Shown piece after piece: positions 8,092 through 16,548 of a DNA stretch of 64,000 bases (its first letter is position 1; the number at the start of each line of letters is the position of its first letter). The stretch comes from Saprospiraceae bacterium (GTDB taxonomy: Bacteria; Bacteroidota; Bacteroidia; Chitinophagales; Saprospiraceae). Where the stretch lies: contig JAHDCU010000003.1 in NCBI GenBank assembly GCA_020629715.1, positions 1-64,000 on the forward strand, in the 5' to 3' direction. The notes below the pieces were generated by a model, which saw nothing but the letters and a program-made list of their open reading frames with translations, was not told where the DNA came from and made no database searches. The translations under genes were made by a program, and so were the position numbers.

Positions 8092-8439
8092 ATGTTACTA
8101 CAAATACACAAATCAAAGATACATAGAGCTACCGTTACAGAGGCTAACTTGAACTATGTGGGATCTATTACCATAGATGAGGCACTTATGGAAGCTGCCA
8201 ATCTCTATGAGGGAGAGCGAGTCCAAATTGTAAATAATAACAATGGTGAGCGACTAGAAACCTATGTAATAAAAGGACCAAAAGGATCCGGAACGATATG
8301 TCTAAATGGTGCCGCCGCTAGAAAAGTAGAAGTTGGAGATGTAGTGATTATTATTTCTTACGGATTGATGACCCCTGAAGAAGCAAAATCTTACAAAGCG
8401 GTAACAGTATTCCCCAATGAGAAAAATCAGCTGAGCTAA
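8092..8439 (+). CDS. panD: Aspartate 1-decarboxylase proenzyme
   Basis: PanD, 115 aa from the ATG at 8092; the family length is about 115-130 aa. A TTG 39 bp upstream is in frame but lies inside the promoter. It makes beta-alanine from aspartate for pantothenate synthesis, and so pairs with panC just upstream. The precursor cleaves itself between G24 and S25 in YVGSITID, turning S25 into the pyruvoyl cofactor. The catalytic K9 (HKSKIHRA) and the RLETYVIKG and NGAAAR segments are present. Confidence 0.96.
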   Translation: MLLQIHKSKIHRATVTEANLNYVGSITIDEALMEAANLYEGERVQIVNNNNGERLETYVIKGPKGSGTICLNGAAARKVEVGDVVIIISYGLMTPEEAKSYKAVTVFPNEKNQLS

Positions 8440-8448
8440 ACTCTAGAA

Positions 8449-9492
8449 ATGCTGAAGGGGATTTTAAAATTTTTCATATTTCTCAGCATTGGGCTCACCA
8501 TTCTCGTTTTAGTATATAAGAATAATCAAAGCAGTTATGAAGCAGAGTGCATACTCAAAGGTATAGCGCTAGAGGATTGTAGTCTACTAGACAAGGTCAT
8601 ATCTGATTTTAAAAATGTCTCTTTTCGTTGGATCTTCATTGTTGCGGTACTTTTTATGGTAAGTAATATATTCAGAGCACTTAGATGGGATATGTTGCTT
8701 CGATCTCTAGGATATAAGACTCGAATTTTCAATCTTTTCGGTACTGTGATGCTTGGATATTTTGCTAATCTAGGCATACCTAGATCTGGTGAAGTCATCA
8801 GAGCGGCAACTCTTTCGAAATATGAAGATATACCTGTCGAAAAAGTAATGGGCACCATCGTTGTAGATCGCATCATGGATGTATTGAGCCTGCTAGTAGT
8901 CATCTTCATCGCTATGTTATGCTCTGGCAATTTGATACTCGATTACTTTAGCCAAAATGCTGAGTTTGCACTTATTGAATTCTTTTATTATCCCCTTTTT
9001 TGGATAGCCGTAGGATTGGGGATACTTTTAGTATTTCTAATCTACAGATACTGGGACAGGCTTACTACATCAAGTCTTGGACAGAAATTAGCCAATATCA
9101 TTTCGGGTTTTTATGATGGTATAATGAGTGTAAAAAAAGTTAATAATGTAAGTACCTTCCTACTCTATTCAATAGGTATATGGCTCTGCTACTACCTTAT
9201 GACTTATCTCTGCTTTTTTGCATACGACCCTACAACACATTTAGGTCCGCTGGAAGGGCTCATCGTATTTGTTTTTGGAACATTCGGCATGGTAATTCCT
9301 GCGCCTGGAGGCATGGGAAGCTATCAGTTTTTAGTAAATGAAAGTCTCAATCTATTTGGCATAAATCCTGCTGATGGATTTTCATTTGCCAATATCATAT
9401 TCTTTTCTATTTCGATCTTTTGCAATGTCATTTTCGGCATAATATGTCTTATCACTTTACCTATTTTTAACAGGCAAAAGAAAAAGGTATGA
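8449..9492 (+). CDS. YbhN/lysylphosphatidylglycerol synthase-type membrane protein
   Basis: Integral membrane protein of 347 aa with about seven to eight hydrophobic segments (first at residues 5-23). It belongs to the LPG_synthase_TM / UPF0104 group. Typical motifs are FRALRWDMLLRSLG, GYFANLGIPRSGEVIRA and, near the C-terminus, FGMVIPAPGGMGSYQFLV. This group corresponds to the flippase half of MprF and to free-standing homologues thought to move lipids; the soluble transferase domain is absent here. The start is 9 bp after panD and the stop overlaps the rfaE2 start, so it is part of the panD-to-zinc-ribbon operon. Confidence 0.85.
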   Translation: MLKGILKFFIFLSIGLTILVLVYKNNQSSYEAECILKGIALEDCSLLDKVISDFKNVSFRWIFIVAVLFMVSNIFRALRWDMLLRSLGYKTRIFNLFGTVMLGYFANLGIPRSGEVIRAATLSKYEDIPVEKVMGTIVVDRIMDVLSLLVVIFIAMLCSGNLILDYFSQNAEFALIEFFYYPLFWIAVGLGILLVFLIYRYWDRLTTSSLGQKLANIISGFYDGIMSVKKVNNVSTFLLYSIGIWLCYYLMTYLCFFAYDPTTHLGPLEGLIVFVFGTFGMVIPAPGGMGSYQFLVNESLNLFGINPADGFSFANIIFFSISIFCNVIFGIICLITLPIFNRQKKKV

Positions 9493-9965
9493 TGATATTT
9501 CAAAACGTAGCTCAAGCCTTGGATACAATCAGAGATTGGAAAAAGGATCAAGAAAAAATAGTTTTTACCAATGGCTGCTTTGATCTCCTACATCTAGGAC
9601 ATATTGATTATCTGACCAAGGCCAAATCCCTCGGTGACAAACTTATCGTTGGCCTAAATTCTGATACCTCCGTAAAAAAACTGAAAGGGCACTTACGTCC
9701 TATCAATGATGAACAGACAAGAAGTACATTTTTGAGTAGCCTACGGATGGTGAATATGGTTATTCTTTTCGAGCAAGAGAATCCGCTACAACTTATCCAA
9801 TCAATACTACCAGATACCTTAGTCAAAGGTGGAGATTATACGATGGAAACAATCATTGGAGCGAGAGAGGTAAATGCCTACGGTGGCAAAGTACAAATCA
9901 TTCCATTTTTAAAGGGCCATTCTTCGACTGCTCTAATCAATAAAATAAGTGAGAGATATGGATAA
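9489..9965 (+). CDS. rfaE2: D-glycero-beta-D-manno-heptose 1-phosphate adenylyltransferase
   Basis: Nucleotidyltransferase of 158 aa, corresponding to the C-terminal half of HldE and free-standing as in many Bacteroidota. It activates heptose 1-phosphate with ATP for lipopolysaccharide core synthesis. The signature TNGCFDLLHLGHIDYL has H35 and H38 of the HxGH motif; VGLNSDTSVKKLKG and LVKGGDYT are also typical. Its ATG lies inside ATGATGA, overlapping the stop of the membrane protein, and its stop overlaps the next start, so translation is coupled across three genes. Confidence 0.92.
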   Translation: MMIFQNVAQALDTIRDWKKDQEKIVFTNGCFDLLHLGHIDYLTKAKSLGDKLIVGLNSDTSVKKLKGHLRPINDEQTRSTFLSSLRMVNMVILFEQENPLQLIQSILPDTLVKGGDYTMETIIGAREVNAYGGKVQIIPFLKGHSSTALINKISERYG

Positions 9966-10758
9966 TATCAAAGTATCAGACTTACTAGAGTTCTTAGACA
10001 GTATAGCGCCATTTAGGCTTCAGGAGTCTTATGATAACTCAGGCTTATTGATAGGATCCGAAGAAGCAAAAATTTCAGGTGTAATCACTGCGCTAGACAT
10101 GACCGAAGATGTCATAGACGAAGCCATAGAAAAGCAATGTAATGTAGTAGTCGCCCACCACCCTATTATCTTTTCAGGACTCAAACGTATCACAGGAAAG
10201 ACCTATGTGGAAAGGGCTGTAATCAAGGCAATAAAAAATGACATCAATCTCATAGCGATACATACTAATCTCGATAATGTGCTACAATCAGGCGTAAATG
10301 AGAGAATTGCAAAACGCTTAGGGCTTACTGATTTAAGAATATTATCACCGAAAGAAGATAAAAACACAGATATCGGGTCGGGCATAATTGGTTTCTTACC
10401 AGAGCCTGTTAATAAAAATGAACTACTTAGACTTATTAAAACCAAACTAGCCTGTACTGCTATTAAGTATACCCATAACAATGACGACAACTACCAAAAA
10501 ATAGCGATATGCGGTGGATCGGGATCATTTTTATTGGATACTGCCAAGAAACAAAAAGCGGATTGTTTTATCACCAGTGATTTTAAATATCACGAATTTT
10601 TTGATGCGGAAAATGAGATTATGATCTGTGATATTGGTCATTATGAAACAGAACAATTCACCGCGACGTTATTACAAGAGTTAATACAAGAGAAATTTAG
10701 TACCTTTGCAGCCCATTGTACTAAAGCAATTACTAATCCAGTAAATTACTATTTCTGA
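9958..10758 (+). CDS. Nif3-like dinuclear metal center protein
   Basis: NIF3/YbgI family protein of 266 aa from the ATG at 9958; a GTG at 9949 is also in frame but less likely. Family motifs are APFRLQESYDNSGLLIG near the N-terminus, VVAHHPIIFSG (about residues 65-75) with metal-binding histidines, AIHTNLDNV, and near the C-terminus DIGHYETEQF. Older annotation as GTP cyclohydrolase I type 2 is not well supported; the family is widely conserved and its role unclear. The usual neighbour in many bacteria is the zinc-ribbon coiled-coil protein, and that gene follows here after 1 bp. Confidence 0.9.
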   Translation: MDNIKVSDLLEFLDSIAPFRLQESYDNSGLLIGSEEAKISGVITALDMTEDVIDEAIEKQCNVVVAHHPIIFSGLKRITGKTYVERAVIKAIKNDINLIAIHTNLDNVLQSGVNERIAKRLGLTDLRILSPKEDKNTDIGSGIIGFLPEPVNKNELLRLIKTKLACTAIKYTHNNDDNYQKIAICGGSGSFLLDTAKKQKADCFITSDFKYHEFFDAENEIMICDIGHYETEQFTATLLQELIQEKFSTFAAHCTKAITNPVNYYF

Positions 10759-10759
10759 T

Positions 10760-11518
10760 ATGGCAACTAAAGAACAAACTGTAGAAGAAAAATTAAAAGC
10801 ATTATTCAAGCTTCAGACGATCGATTCTAAGCTTGATGAAATCGAAATACTTAAAGGAGAATTACCTATAGAAGTAAAAGATCTTGAGGATGACCTAGTA
10901 GGTCTAGAAACTAGAATTGGTAGACTGAAAGGCAACGTAGAGGATATAGACCATGAAATTGCTAAGCATAATGCAAATATAAAGGAGGCAGAAATGCTTA
11001 TCGAGAGGTATGAGAAGCAGCTCGATAATGTAAAAAATAACAGAGAATACGATGCTCTTACCAAAGAGATAGAGCTACAAAAGCTTGAAATTCAACTTTC
11101 ACAGAAAAAAATAGGCGAACAGGAAGCTCAGAAAGAGATAAAAGGTGGAGCACTTGGAGCATCTGAAGCTAAATTTGAAACTCGACAGAAAGAGCTAGAA
11201 GTAAAAAAGGTAGAACTAGATAAGATAATCGAAAAAACTACCAAGGAGGAGAATAAGCTAATGAAGAGTTCGGAAAATGCCGCTAAAAAAATAGACGATA
11301 GACTGCTCAAAGCATATAAAAGAATAAGAGGAGCATATCGTAATGGACTCGCAGTAGTTACTGTAGAACGTGATGCATGCGGTGGATGCTTCAATAGAGT
11401 ACCTCCCCAAACCATCATAGAAATCAGCCTGAAGAAAAATGTGATCGCTTGTGAACAGTGCGGAAGAGTACTCATAGACGATATCATTGCTGGTAAAAAG
11501 GTAGAGGCTGAAGCGTAA
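10760..11518 (+). CDS. C4-type zinc ribbon, coiled-coil hairpin protein
   Basis: Protein of 252 aa. Residues about 10-175 form a long charged coiled-coil hairpin, resembling the CT398/HP0958 fold. The C-terminal part carries a four-cysteine zinc ribbon, DACGGCFNRVPPQ followed by IACEQCGRVL. The homologue HP0958/FlgZ acts in flagellar regulation, but this lineage shows no flagellar genes and the general role is not known. It sits 1 bp after the Nif3-like gene, a pairing common across bacteria. It is the last gene before a strong terminator. Confidence 0.88.
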   Translation: MATKEQTVEEKLKALFKLQTIDSKLDEIEILKGELPIEVKDLEDDLVGLETRIGRLKGNVEDIDHEIAKHNANIKEAEMLIERYEKQLDNVKNNREYDALTKEIELQKLEIQLSQKKIGEQEAQKEIKGGALGASEAKFETRQKELEVKKVELDKIIEKTTKEENKLMKSSENAAKKIDDRLLKAYKRIRGAYRNGLAVVTVERDACGGCFNRVPPQTIIEISLKKNVIACEQCGRVLIDDIIAGKKVEAEA

Positions 11519-11542
11519 AAACTACTATATTAAAGAATATTT

Positions 11543-11580
11543 AAAGCCCAGTAGCAGATTGTTTGCTACTGGGCTTTTTA
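11543..11580 (+). terminator. Intrinsic terminator after the zinc-ribbon gene
   Basis: Perfect 14-bp stem AAAGCCCAGTAGCA (11543-11556) / TGCTACTGGGCTTT (11564-11577), 7-nt loop, followed by TTT. It closes the panD-to-zinc-ribbon operon. Confidence 0.92.
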
Positions 11581-11593
11581 GTTAAATTTAGGT

Positions 11594-13093
11594 ATGGTAT
11601 ACAGAGTAAGGAATATCCTTCTTATCCTAATTACATTTATATTAACGCTTACAGGCGGTGACCTTGCAGCCCAATACTATTTTGATGATTCCCCCAATAT
11701 CAGAAAGGCATATGTAGCGGCAACCAGTCTAAAATTTACCGAAGCAGATTCGATCATTCAAATTATCAAAAAAGAAGAACCCGAAAATCTTCTTGTCGTA
11801 CACATTGAAAATTACATCGATTTTTTCTCACTCTTTATCTCAGAAGATAAAAAGGAGTTTGATAGATTGATAAAAAATAAGTCCAAGCGTCTTGATTACA
11901 TAACTGAATACGGAGATCAGAATTCTCCGTATTATCTATTTGTACAGGCGGAAATAGAATTACAATGGGCGGTAGTAAGAGCTAAGTTTAAACAACTATT
12001 CAAAGCAGGCAGCGGAAGTTATACCGCGTATAAATTATTGAAAAAAAACGTGGAACTCTACCCTGAGTTTGTTGCCAATAAAAAAAGTTTAAGTGCTATA
12101 CATGCCCTGGCTAAAACAGTACCTGGAATAGTAAAAATGTTATTCGGTATAGACGGGTCATTGGAGCAAAGCATATCAGAAATAGAAGAAGTCATCAAAT
12201 ATTCTGAAAATAATAATTTTCTCTACCGAGAAGAGGCTATCGCTGTCTACGTCTACATTCAATTTTATCAAAATAATCAAAAGAATAAAGCTTATGAGTA
12301 TTTACTCAATAGTGAGTTAGACCCAAGTAAAAATCCTTTAGCTTGTTTTCTGATCGCTACTATGGCTCAAAAAATGAATGACAATGAAAAAGCATTGGAA
12401 ACTTTACTATCAAGACCAAGAGGAAATAAGTTTGCACCTTTTTACTATTTGGATTTTATGGAAGGGAAATCCTGGTTGTACAAATTAGATAAAAGGGCTA
12501 AAGCACCTATCCTCAACTTTATCAAAAATTTTAAAGGACGTCATTACATCAAGGAAGCATACCAAAAGCTAGCATGGTATGAGCTATCCATTCAAGAAAA
12601 CTACCCGATGTATAAATATTACATGAAGGAGGTAGAAAAGTATGGTTATGATCTTATCGATGAAGACAAGCAAGCGCTCAAAGAATCTCATAAAAATCAA
12701 AGACCCAATGTAATTTTACTAAGAGCTAGATTATTATATGATGGTGGGTATTTGCAAAAAGCATATGCACTTTTGATCAAAAATGCATATCAATTCACTT
12801 CAAAATCAGACTGGTCAATTGAATATAATTACAGACTAGGAAGAATCACTCATGCACTCAAGAGTCCATTTGATGCACTATCATATTATGGCAAGAGCCT
12901 TCTCCTGGGTACAAACTCAAAAGAATACTACCCATGCAGCTCTGCCCTGCACATGGGATATATTTATGAAAATGAAGGACTCTACAAGGAAGCCAGAATG
13001 AGCTATAAAAAGTGTCTTGAGCTAAAGCCTTCGGATTATGCCAACAGCCTTCATCAGAAAGCTAAAAGTGGATTACAGAGATTACCAAAATAA
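11594..13093 (+). CDS. Exported TPR-like helical protein
   Basis: Protein of 499 aa with an N-terminal signal peptide (hydrophobic residues about 7-24, then DLAAQYYFDD, a plausible signal peptidase I site after AAQ). The rest is helical with TPR-like units. The clearest is near the C-terminus, where SALHMGYIYENEGLYKEARM and SYKKCLELKPSDYANSLHQK repeat the TPR spacing. Probably periplasmic or membrane-associated scaffold; no specific function can be given. It starts 14 bp after a terminator and is followed by a weak hairpin, so it is monocistronic. Confidence 0.7.
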   Translation: MVYRVRNILLILITFILTLTGGDLAAQYYFDDSPNIRKAYVAATSLKFTEADSIIQIIKKEEPENLLVVHIENYIDFFSLFISEDKKEFDRLIKNKSKRLDYITEYGDQNSPYYLFVQAEIELQWAVVRAKFKQLFKAGSGSYTAYKLLKKNVELYPEFVANKKSLSAIHALAKTVPGIVKMLFGIDGSLEQSISEIEEVIKYSENNNFLYREEAIAVYVYIQFYQNNQKNKAYEYLLNSELDPSKNPLACFLIATMAQKMNDNEKALETLLSRPRGNKFAPFYYLDFMEGKSWLYKLDKRAKAPILNFIKNFKGRHYIKEAYQKLAWYELSIQENYPMYKYYMKEVEKYGYDLIDEDKQALKESHKNQRPNVILLRARLLYDGGYLQKAYALLIKNAYQFTSKSDWSIEYNYRLGRITHALKSPFDALSYYGKSLLLGTNSKEYYPCSSALHMGYIYENEGLYKEARMSYKKCLELKPSDYANSLHQKAKSGLQRLPK

Positions 13094-13097
13094 AAAA

Positions 13098-13118
13098 GAG
13101 AACCTAAGGTTCTCCTTT
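13098..13118. terminator. Short hairpin after the TPR-like gene
   Basis: GAGAACCT (13098-13105) / AGGTTCTC (13107-13114), followed by CTTTAA on the plus strand; on the minus strand it is followed by six T. The T-run on the plus side is weak, so termination efficiency is uncertain. Confidence 0.5.
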
Positions 13119-13259
13119 AATCAACAAGCTCTCACTTGCTTATAATAATAGGGTGTTTATGCATGATGAGTCAAATAAACATCGTTTATAACTTACAATA
13201 CAATATTAGTATATTTTATCACTAAATGAAAGTTTAAATCACATTAAACGCAATTATTT

Positions 13260-13289
13260 CATATTTGTAATGCAAATGTGATATATTTG
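13260..13289 (+). promoter_or_regulatory. Candidate operator and -7 box of the XRE-cupin gene
   Basis: CATATTTG (13260-13267) and CAAATGTG (13273-13280) form an inverted repeat around TAATG, with 7 of 8 positions complementary. It is followed at once by TATATTTG (13282-13289), an exact TAnnTTTG box 4 nt before the ATG. The placement over the promoter suggests autoregulation by the encoded XRE protein (inference). Confidence 0.45.
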
Positions 13290-13293
13290 ATAT

Positions 13294-14073
13294 ATGGCTA
13301 AGAATTACTTCCATTATAATCTTAAAAAACTTAGAAGAGACGTTGGTCTTTCGCAAGAAGACCTAAGTAATATCCTCGGAGTTGGTAGAACAAGACTAAG
13401 TAGAATAGAAAACTATAAAGAGAGGTTATCTGCAAATCAGGTCAATAACTTCAAAGAAAATTTTTCTAATTATGAAGATTATAGAATCATCGAGTTTGAG
13501 GAAGAAAGCACTGAAAACATTTTACAAATACAAGATCTCAAAAAGCAAATACAGACTCTAAAAGATATACTTGCTCTTAAAGATGAAATCATTCAGTCTA
13601 AAAATGATCAAATAGAATTATTAAAAAATCCTTCAAACCGCCCATATTCTAAAGGTGAGACCCCTATTTCTTACTCTACCTTGAAACCCAGTGGGAAATT
13701 TGTCAACTGGAATGCGGTGGACATCCCCTCTGATAAATATTTTGAAATCGTTCCTGGTATTTTTGATCGCATCATCCACGCAAAAGACCATTTTATACAT
13801 GAATGGGAGATCATATTCAAGAATGCGTTGAAACAGATTGACTTCACTAAATACAAAGTAATTCTAAACCACTCAAAGAAGGGATCTATTTTCAAAATGC
13901 ACTATCACGTAGAGCCTGAGACACTCGTATGTGTCAATGGCAGCTTTAGGGAAGAACTAACAAATAAGACAATACTAGCCGGAGAATCAATAGAATTTGC
14001 AAGTATGCAACCTCACGAAGTAACCACACTAGAACAGTCTTATTTAATTATTATGATTGAAAAGAGAATCTAA
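13294..14073 (+). CDS. XRE-family regulator with C-terminal cupin domain
   Basis: Protein of 259 aa. An N-terminal helix-turn-helix of the Cro/C1 type covers residues about 7-60 (LKKLRRDVGLSQEDLSNILG, then RTRLSRIENYKERLSANQ). A coiled-coil linker follows (about 70-110). The C-terminal 70 residues look like a cupin barrel: FKMHYHVEPETLVCVNGSFR, then AGESIEFASMQPHEVTTL with candidate metal-binding histidines. Such proteins sense small molecules through the cupin. Its ligand and targets are unknown; a palindrome overlapping its own promoter suggests self-control. It converges with the end of the aromatic operon, with only 1 bp between stop codons. Confidence 0.72.
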   Translation: MAKNYFHYNLKKLRRDVGLSQEDLSNILGVGRTRLSRIENYKERLSANQVNNFKENFSNYEDYRIIEFEEESTENILQIQDLKKQIQTLKDILALKDEIIQSKNDQIELLKNPSNRPYSKGETPISYSTLKPSGKFVNWNAVDIPSDKYFEIVPGIFDRIIHAKDHFIHEWEIIFKNALKQIDFTKYKVILNHSKKGSIFKMHYHVEPETLVCVNGSFREELTNKTILAGESIEFASMQPHEVTTLEQSYLIIMIEKRI

Positions 14074-14074
14074 A

Positions 14075-14617
14075 CTATTCTTCTGTAATTATTCCACTAG
14101 TCTGAAAGCCTATTGGATTAAAGCTTTCTTTCTTCTTATTATCGTCGTCATAATCCTCCCATTCGGTAATTTCCTTCATCAGCGTCTCAACATGCCGAAT
14201 TATAAAGCCTTCTTTTATCTCATCTGGCTTCAGTATTTCTAACATTTTAGGTGGCTTTGCCTCGCCATAACCCTCAATACTTGGATTAAGCGTCATAACC
14301 ATAATCTTACCATTGAATAACTGTTGATAGATGAGAGCACCATTACTTTTGATCATGACTCTTTTGACTCCGCTATCTTCTATATGCTCATATAATCCAC
14401 TGCTCGATCTACCGAGGTCTAAAACAACTGCTTCTAAATTTTCAATATTATCTCGAACCTCCACCTTAGCAGAGAGTTCGGTTTCTTTATTGATTATCTC
14501 CAGAGCATCACTAATCTTGCTCTTTACTCCAGAATTCCACATTTTTCTGAACTCTACCGTATTGCTCAAGATTTTTTTATACCCTTCAACTTTAGAAGGG
14601 AGGCTTCCTAAATCCAT
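14075..14617 (-). CDS. Conserved-looking protein of unknown function, end of aromatic operon
   Basis: Soluble protein of 180 aa that I do not recognise. No signal peptide or membrane segment. It contains a mixed alpha/beta central region (SGVKRVMIKSNGALIYQQLF, GKIMVMTLNP) and an acidic C-terminus (EWEDYDDDNKKKESFNP). It starts 7 bp after the DAHP synthase/chorismate mutase stop and is the last gene of the operon, so it is very likely co-transcribed with it; whether it is linked to aromatic synthesis is unknown. Confidence 0.65.
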   Translation of the reverse strand: MDLGSLPSKVEGYKKILSNTVEFRKMWNSGVKSKISDALEIINKETELSAKVEVRDNIENLEAVVLDLGRSSSGLYEHIEDSGVKRVMIKSNGALIYQQLFNGKIMVMTLNPSIEGYGEAKPPKMLEILKPDEIKEGFIIRHVETLMKEITEWEDYDDDNKKKESFNPIGFQTSGIITEE

Positions 14618-14624
14618 ATGTTTT

Positions 14625-15692
14625 CTACTTTTTTCTAATGATATTTTCTTGCTGATCTATTGATTCATCATGCACTGCTTTGATGAATTTACTAATAAAT
14701 CCTTCACTTAGATTAGAAGATGCAGCTTTCTCTTGGTATTTTTCTAAAATAGTATTCCATCGATCACTTTGAAGGATGGTCATGTTATTATCCTTTTTGT
14801 ACTCCCCTATTTCTCTGGCTATACTCATACGACTGCTCAATATATTGATCAATTCATCATCTACATGATCAATCTGAGATCTAAGCTGAGCCAGCTTATC
14901 CTCATCAGGGATATTATCTGGATTGTATTCTCTCAACTCCATATCGGTGATCATCTGACCTAACACTTCAGGAGTAATTTGCTGCTTTGCATCACTCCAT
15001 GCATTGTCAGGATCTATATGAGACTCTATCATCAATCCATCAAAATTAAGATCCATTGCCTTCTGAGATACTTCCTGCAATATATCTCGTCGACCACAGA
15101 TATGACTTGGATCACATATCATGGGGATTTCAGGCATGAGACGTTTAAAATCAATAGGGATCTGCCACTGTGGACGATTTCTGTATACTTTTTCACCGAG
15201 GTTAGAAAATCCTCTGTGTATGGCTCCTATTTCCTTAAGTCCAGCTTTTTGCAATCGCTCTACTCCTCCCATCCATAAGGCTAAATCTGGATTTATCGGA
15301 TTTTTTACCATCACGGGGATATCCACGCCCTTCAGTGCATCAGCAATTTCTTGTACAGCAAATGGATTGACTGTAGTCCTAGCTCCTATCCAAAGGATAT
15401 CTATACCAAACTCTAGACAGAGTTCTACATGAGAAGCTTTGGCAACCTCTACCGTAACAGGAAGTCCTAGTAAATCCTTTACTTTTTTCATCCAAGGAAG
15501 CCCCTTAGCTCCCACACCTTCAAAAGAATTTGGCCTAGTCCGTGGCTTCCATATTCCTGCTCTAAAAATATTGACTTTCCCCGTACGGAATAATCGAGTA
15601 CAAGATTGTATTACTTGCTCTTCTGTCTCTGCACTGCAAGGCCCCGCAATAACAATAGGTTTCTTATCTTTTGAAATCCATGACTGATTCAT
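14625..15692 (-). CDS. Bifunctional DAHP synthase / chorismate mutase
   Basis: Fusion of 355 aa. The N-terminal part (about 1-250) is a type I-beta DAHP synthase, with VIAGPCSAETEEQV, GIWKPRTRPNSFEG, GARTTVNPFAVQEIA and MICDPSHICGRRD; it condenses phosphoenolpyruvate and erythrose 4-phosphate at the entry of the shikimate pathway. The C-terminal part (about 260-350) is an AroQ-type chorismate mutase (RSQIDHVDDELINILSSRM, then REIGEYKK), which makes prephenate. This order of domains is typical of Bacteroidota. Fusion of the first shikimate enzyme with the mutase allows prephenate-pathway feedback. It lies 4 bp after tyrA, with the prephenate genes upstream. Confidence 0.93.
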   Translation of the reverse strand: MNQSWISKDKKPIVIAGPCSAETEEQVIQSCTRLFRTGKVNIFRAGIWKPRTRPNSFEGVGAKGLPWMKKVKDLLGLPVTVEVAKASHVELCLEFGIDILWIGARTTVNPFAVQEIADALKGVDIPVMVKNPINPDLALWMGGVERLQKAGLKEIGAIHRGFSNLGEKVYRNRPQWQIPIDFKRLMPEIPMICDPSHICGRRDILQEVSQKAMDLNFDGLMIESHIDPDNAWSDAKQQITPEVLGQMITDMELREYNPDNIPDEDKLAQLRSQIDHVDDELINILSSRMSIAREIGEYKKDNNMTILQSDRWNTILEKYQEKAASSNLSEGFISKFIKAVHDESIDQQENIIRKK

Positions 15693-15696
15693 ACAC

Positions 15697-16548
15697 TTAA
15701 TTTTTATCCTTTTTTAAAATTCTTTTTATATCATTGGCTTCTTCCATCAGAGCTACCGAAGCATTTTGATTCTCCATATCCAGAGCCGTCTTAAATTCTT
15801 TTAATCTATCGATATATTGACCAAGTGCCTTAGATAGATGATCTTTATTTTTTGCAAAAATAGGTGCCCAGGTTTTGGGGCTGCTTTTGGCTAATCTCAC
15901 TGTACTGGCAAATCCAGTACTCGCAAGATTAAATATCTGATTCTCATCTTTTTCTATATCTAATACGGTCAAACTTAAGGTAAAACTACTTATGTGAGAT
16001 AAGTGACTTACATAGGCCATATGCCTATCATGTGCATCTGCAGTCATCAAATCATTACTCATTCCGAGGCTCGTAAAAACACGTTTTACCAAATCAAGTG
16101 CATCATTTGACGAAAGTTCAGACTCGCAAATAATGTTTTTCTTTCCAATATAAAGTCCCTCTACAGCTGCACTCGGACCACTATATTCAGTACCTGCTAA
16201 AGGATGTGCCGCTACATATTGACACCGATTAGGGTGATCCTTTACAGCTTTACAAATATTTGCCTTCGTAGAACCTACATCAGTCACTACCGTATGATCA
16301 GATATGCGATCTAAGATTCTTGGTAGCAAATTTTCAATAGAATCCACTGGGATTGCCAAAACTATGAGGTCTGACTCCTTTATAGCCTTATCCAATGATG
16401 CAATTTCATGAACTAAACCCAATTTCAGAGCCTTTTCGCAGTGCTCCTCATTTACATCTACCCCAATCACTTTGACATTCAGTTGCTTTACTAGACCTAA
16501 TCCAATAGAACCACCAATAAGACCTAAGCCTACTATGCTAATCTTCAT
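15697..16548 (-). CDS. tyrA: Prephenate dehydrogenase
   Basis: Protein of 283 aa that oxidises prephenate to 4-hydroxyphenylpyruvate for tyrosine. The N-terminal Rossmann domain begins MKISIVGLGLIGGSIGLGL, with the GLGLIGGS dinucleotide motif and VIGVDVNEEHCEKA after it (the D suggests NAD preference). DVGSTKANI and the AAHPLAGTEYSGP motif with the substrate-site histidine follow; the C-terminal part is helical. No ACT domain is seen. The start overlaps the end of the aminotransferase gene by 4 nt. Confidence 0.94.
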   Translation of the reverse strand: MKISIVGLGLIGGSIGLGLVKQLNVKVIGVDVNEEHCEKALKLGLVHEIASLDKAIKESDLIVLAIPVDSIENLLPRILDRISDHTVVTDVGSTKANICKAVKDHPNRCQYVAAHPLAGTEYSGPSAAVEGLYIGKKNIICESELSSNDALDLVKRVFTSLGMSNDLMTADAHDRHMAYVSHLSHISSFTLSLTVLDIEKDENQIFNLASTGFASTVRLAKSSPKTWAPIFAKNKDHLSKALGQYIDRLKEFKTALDMENQNASVALMEEANDIKRILKKDKN

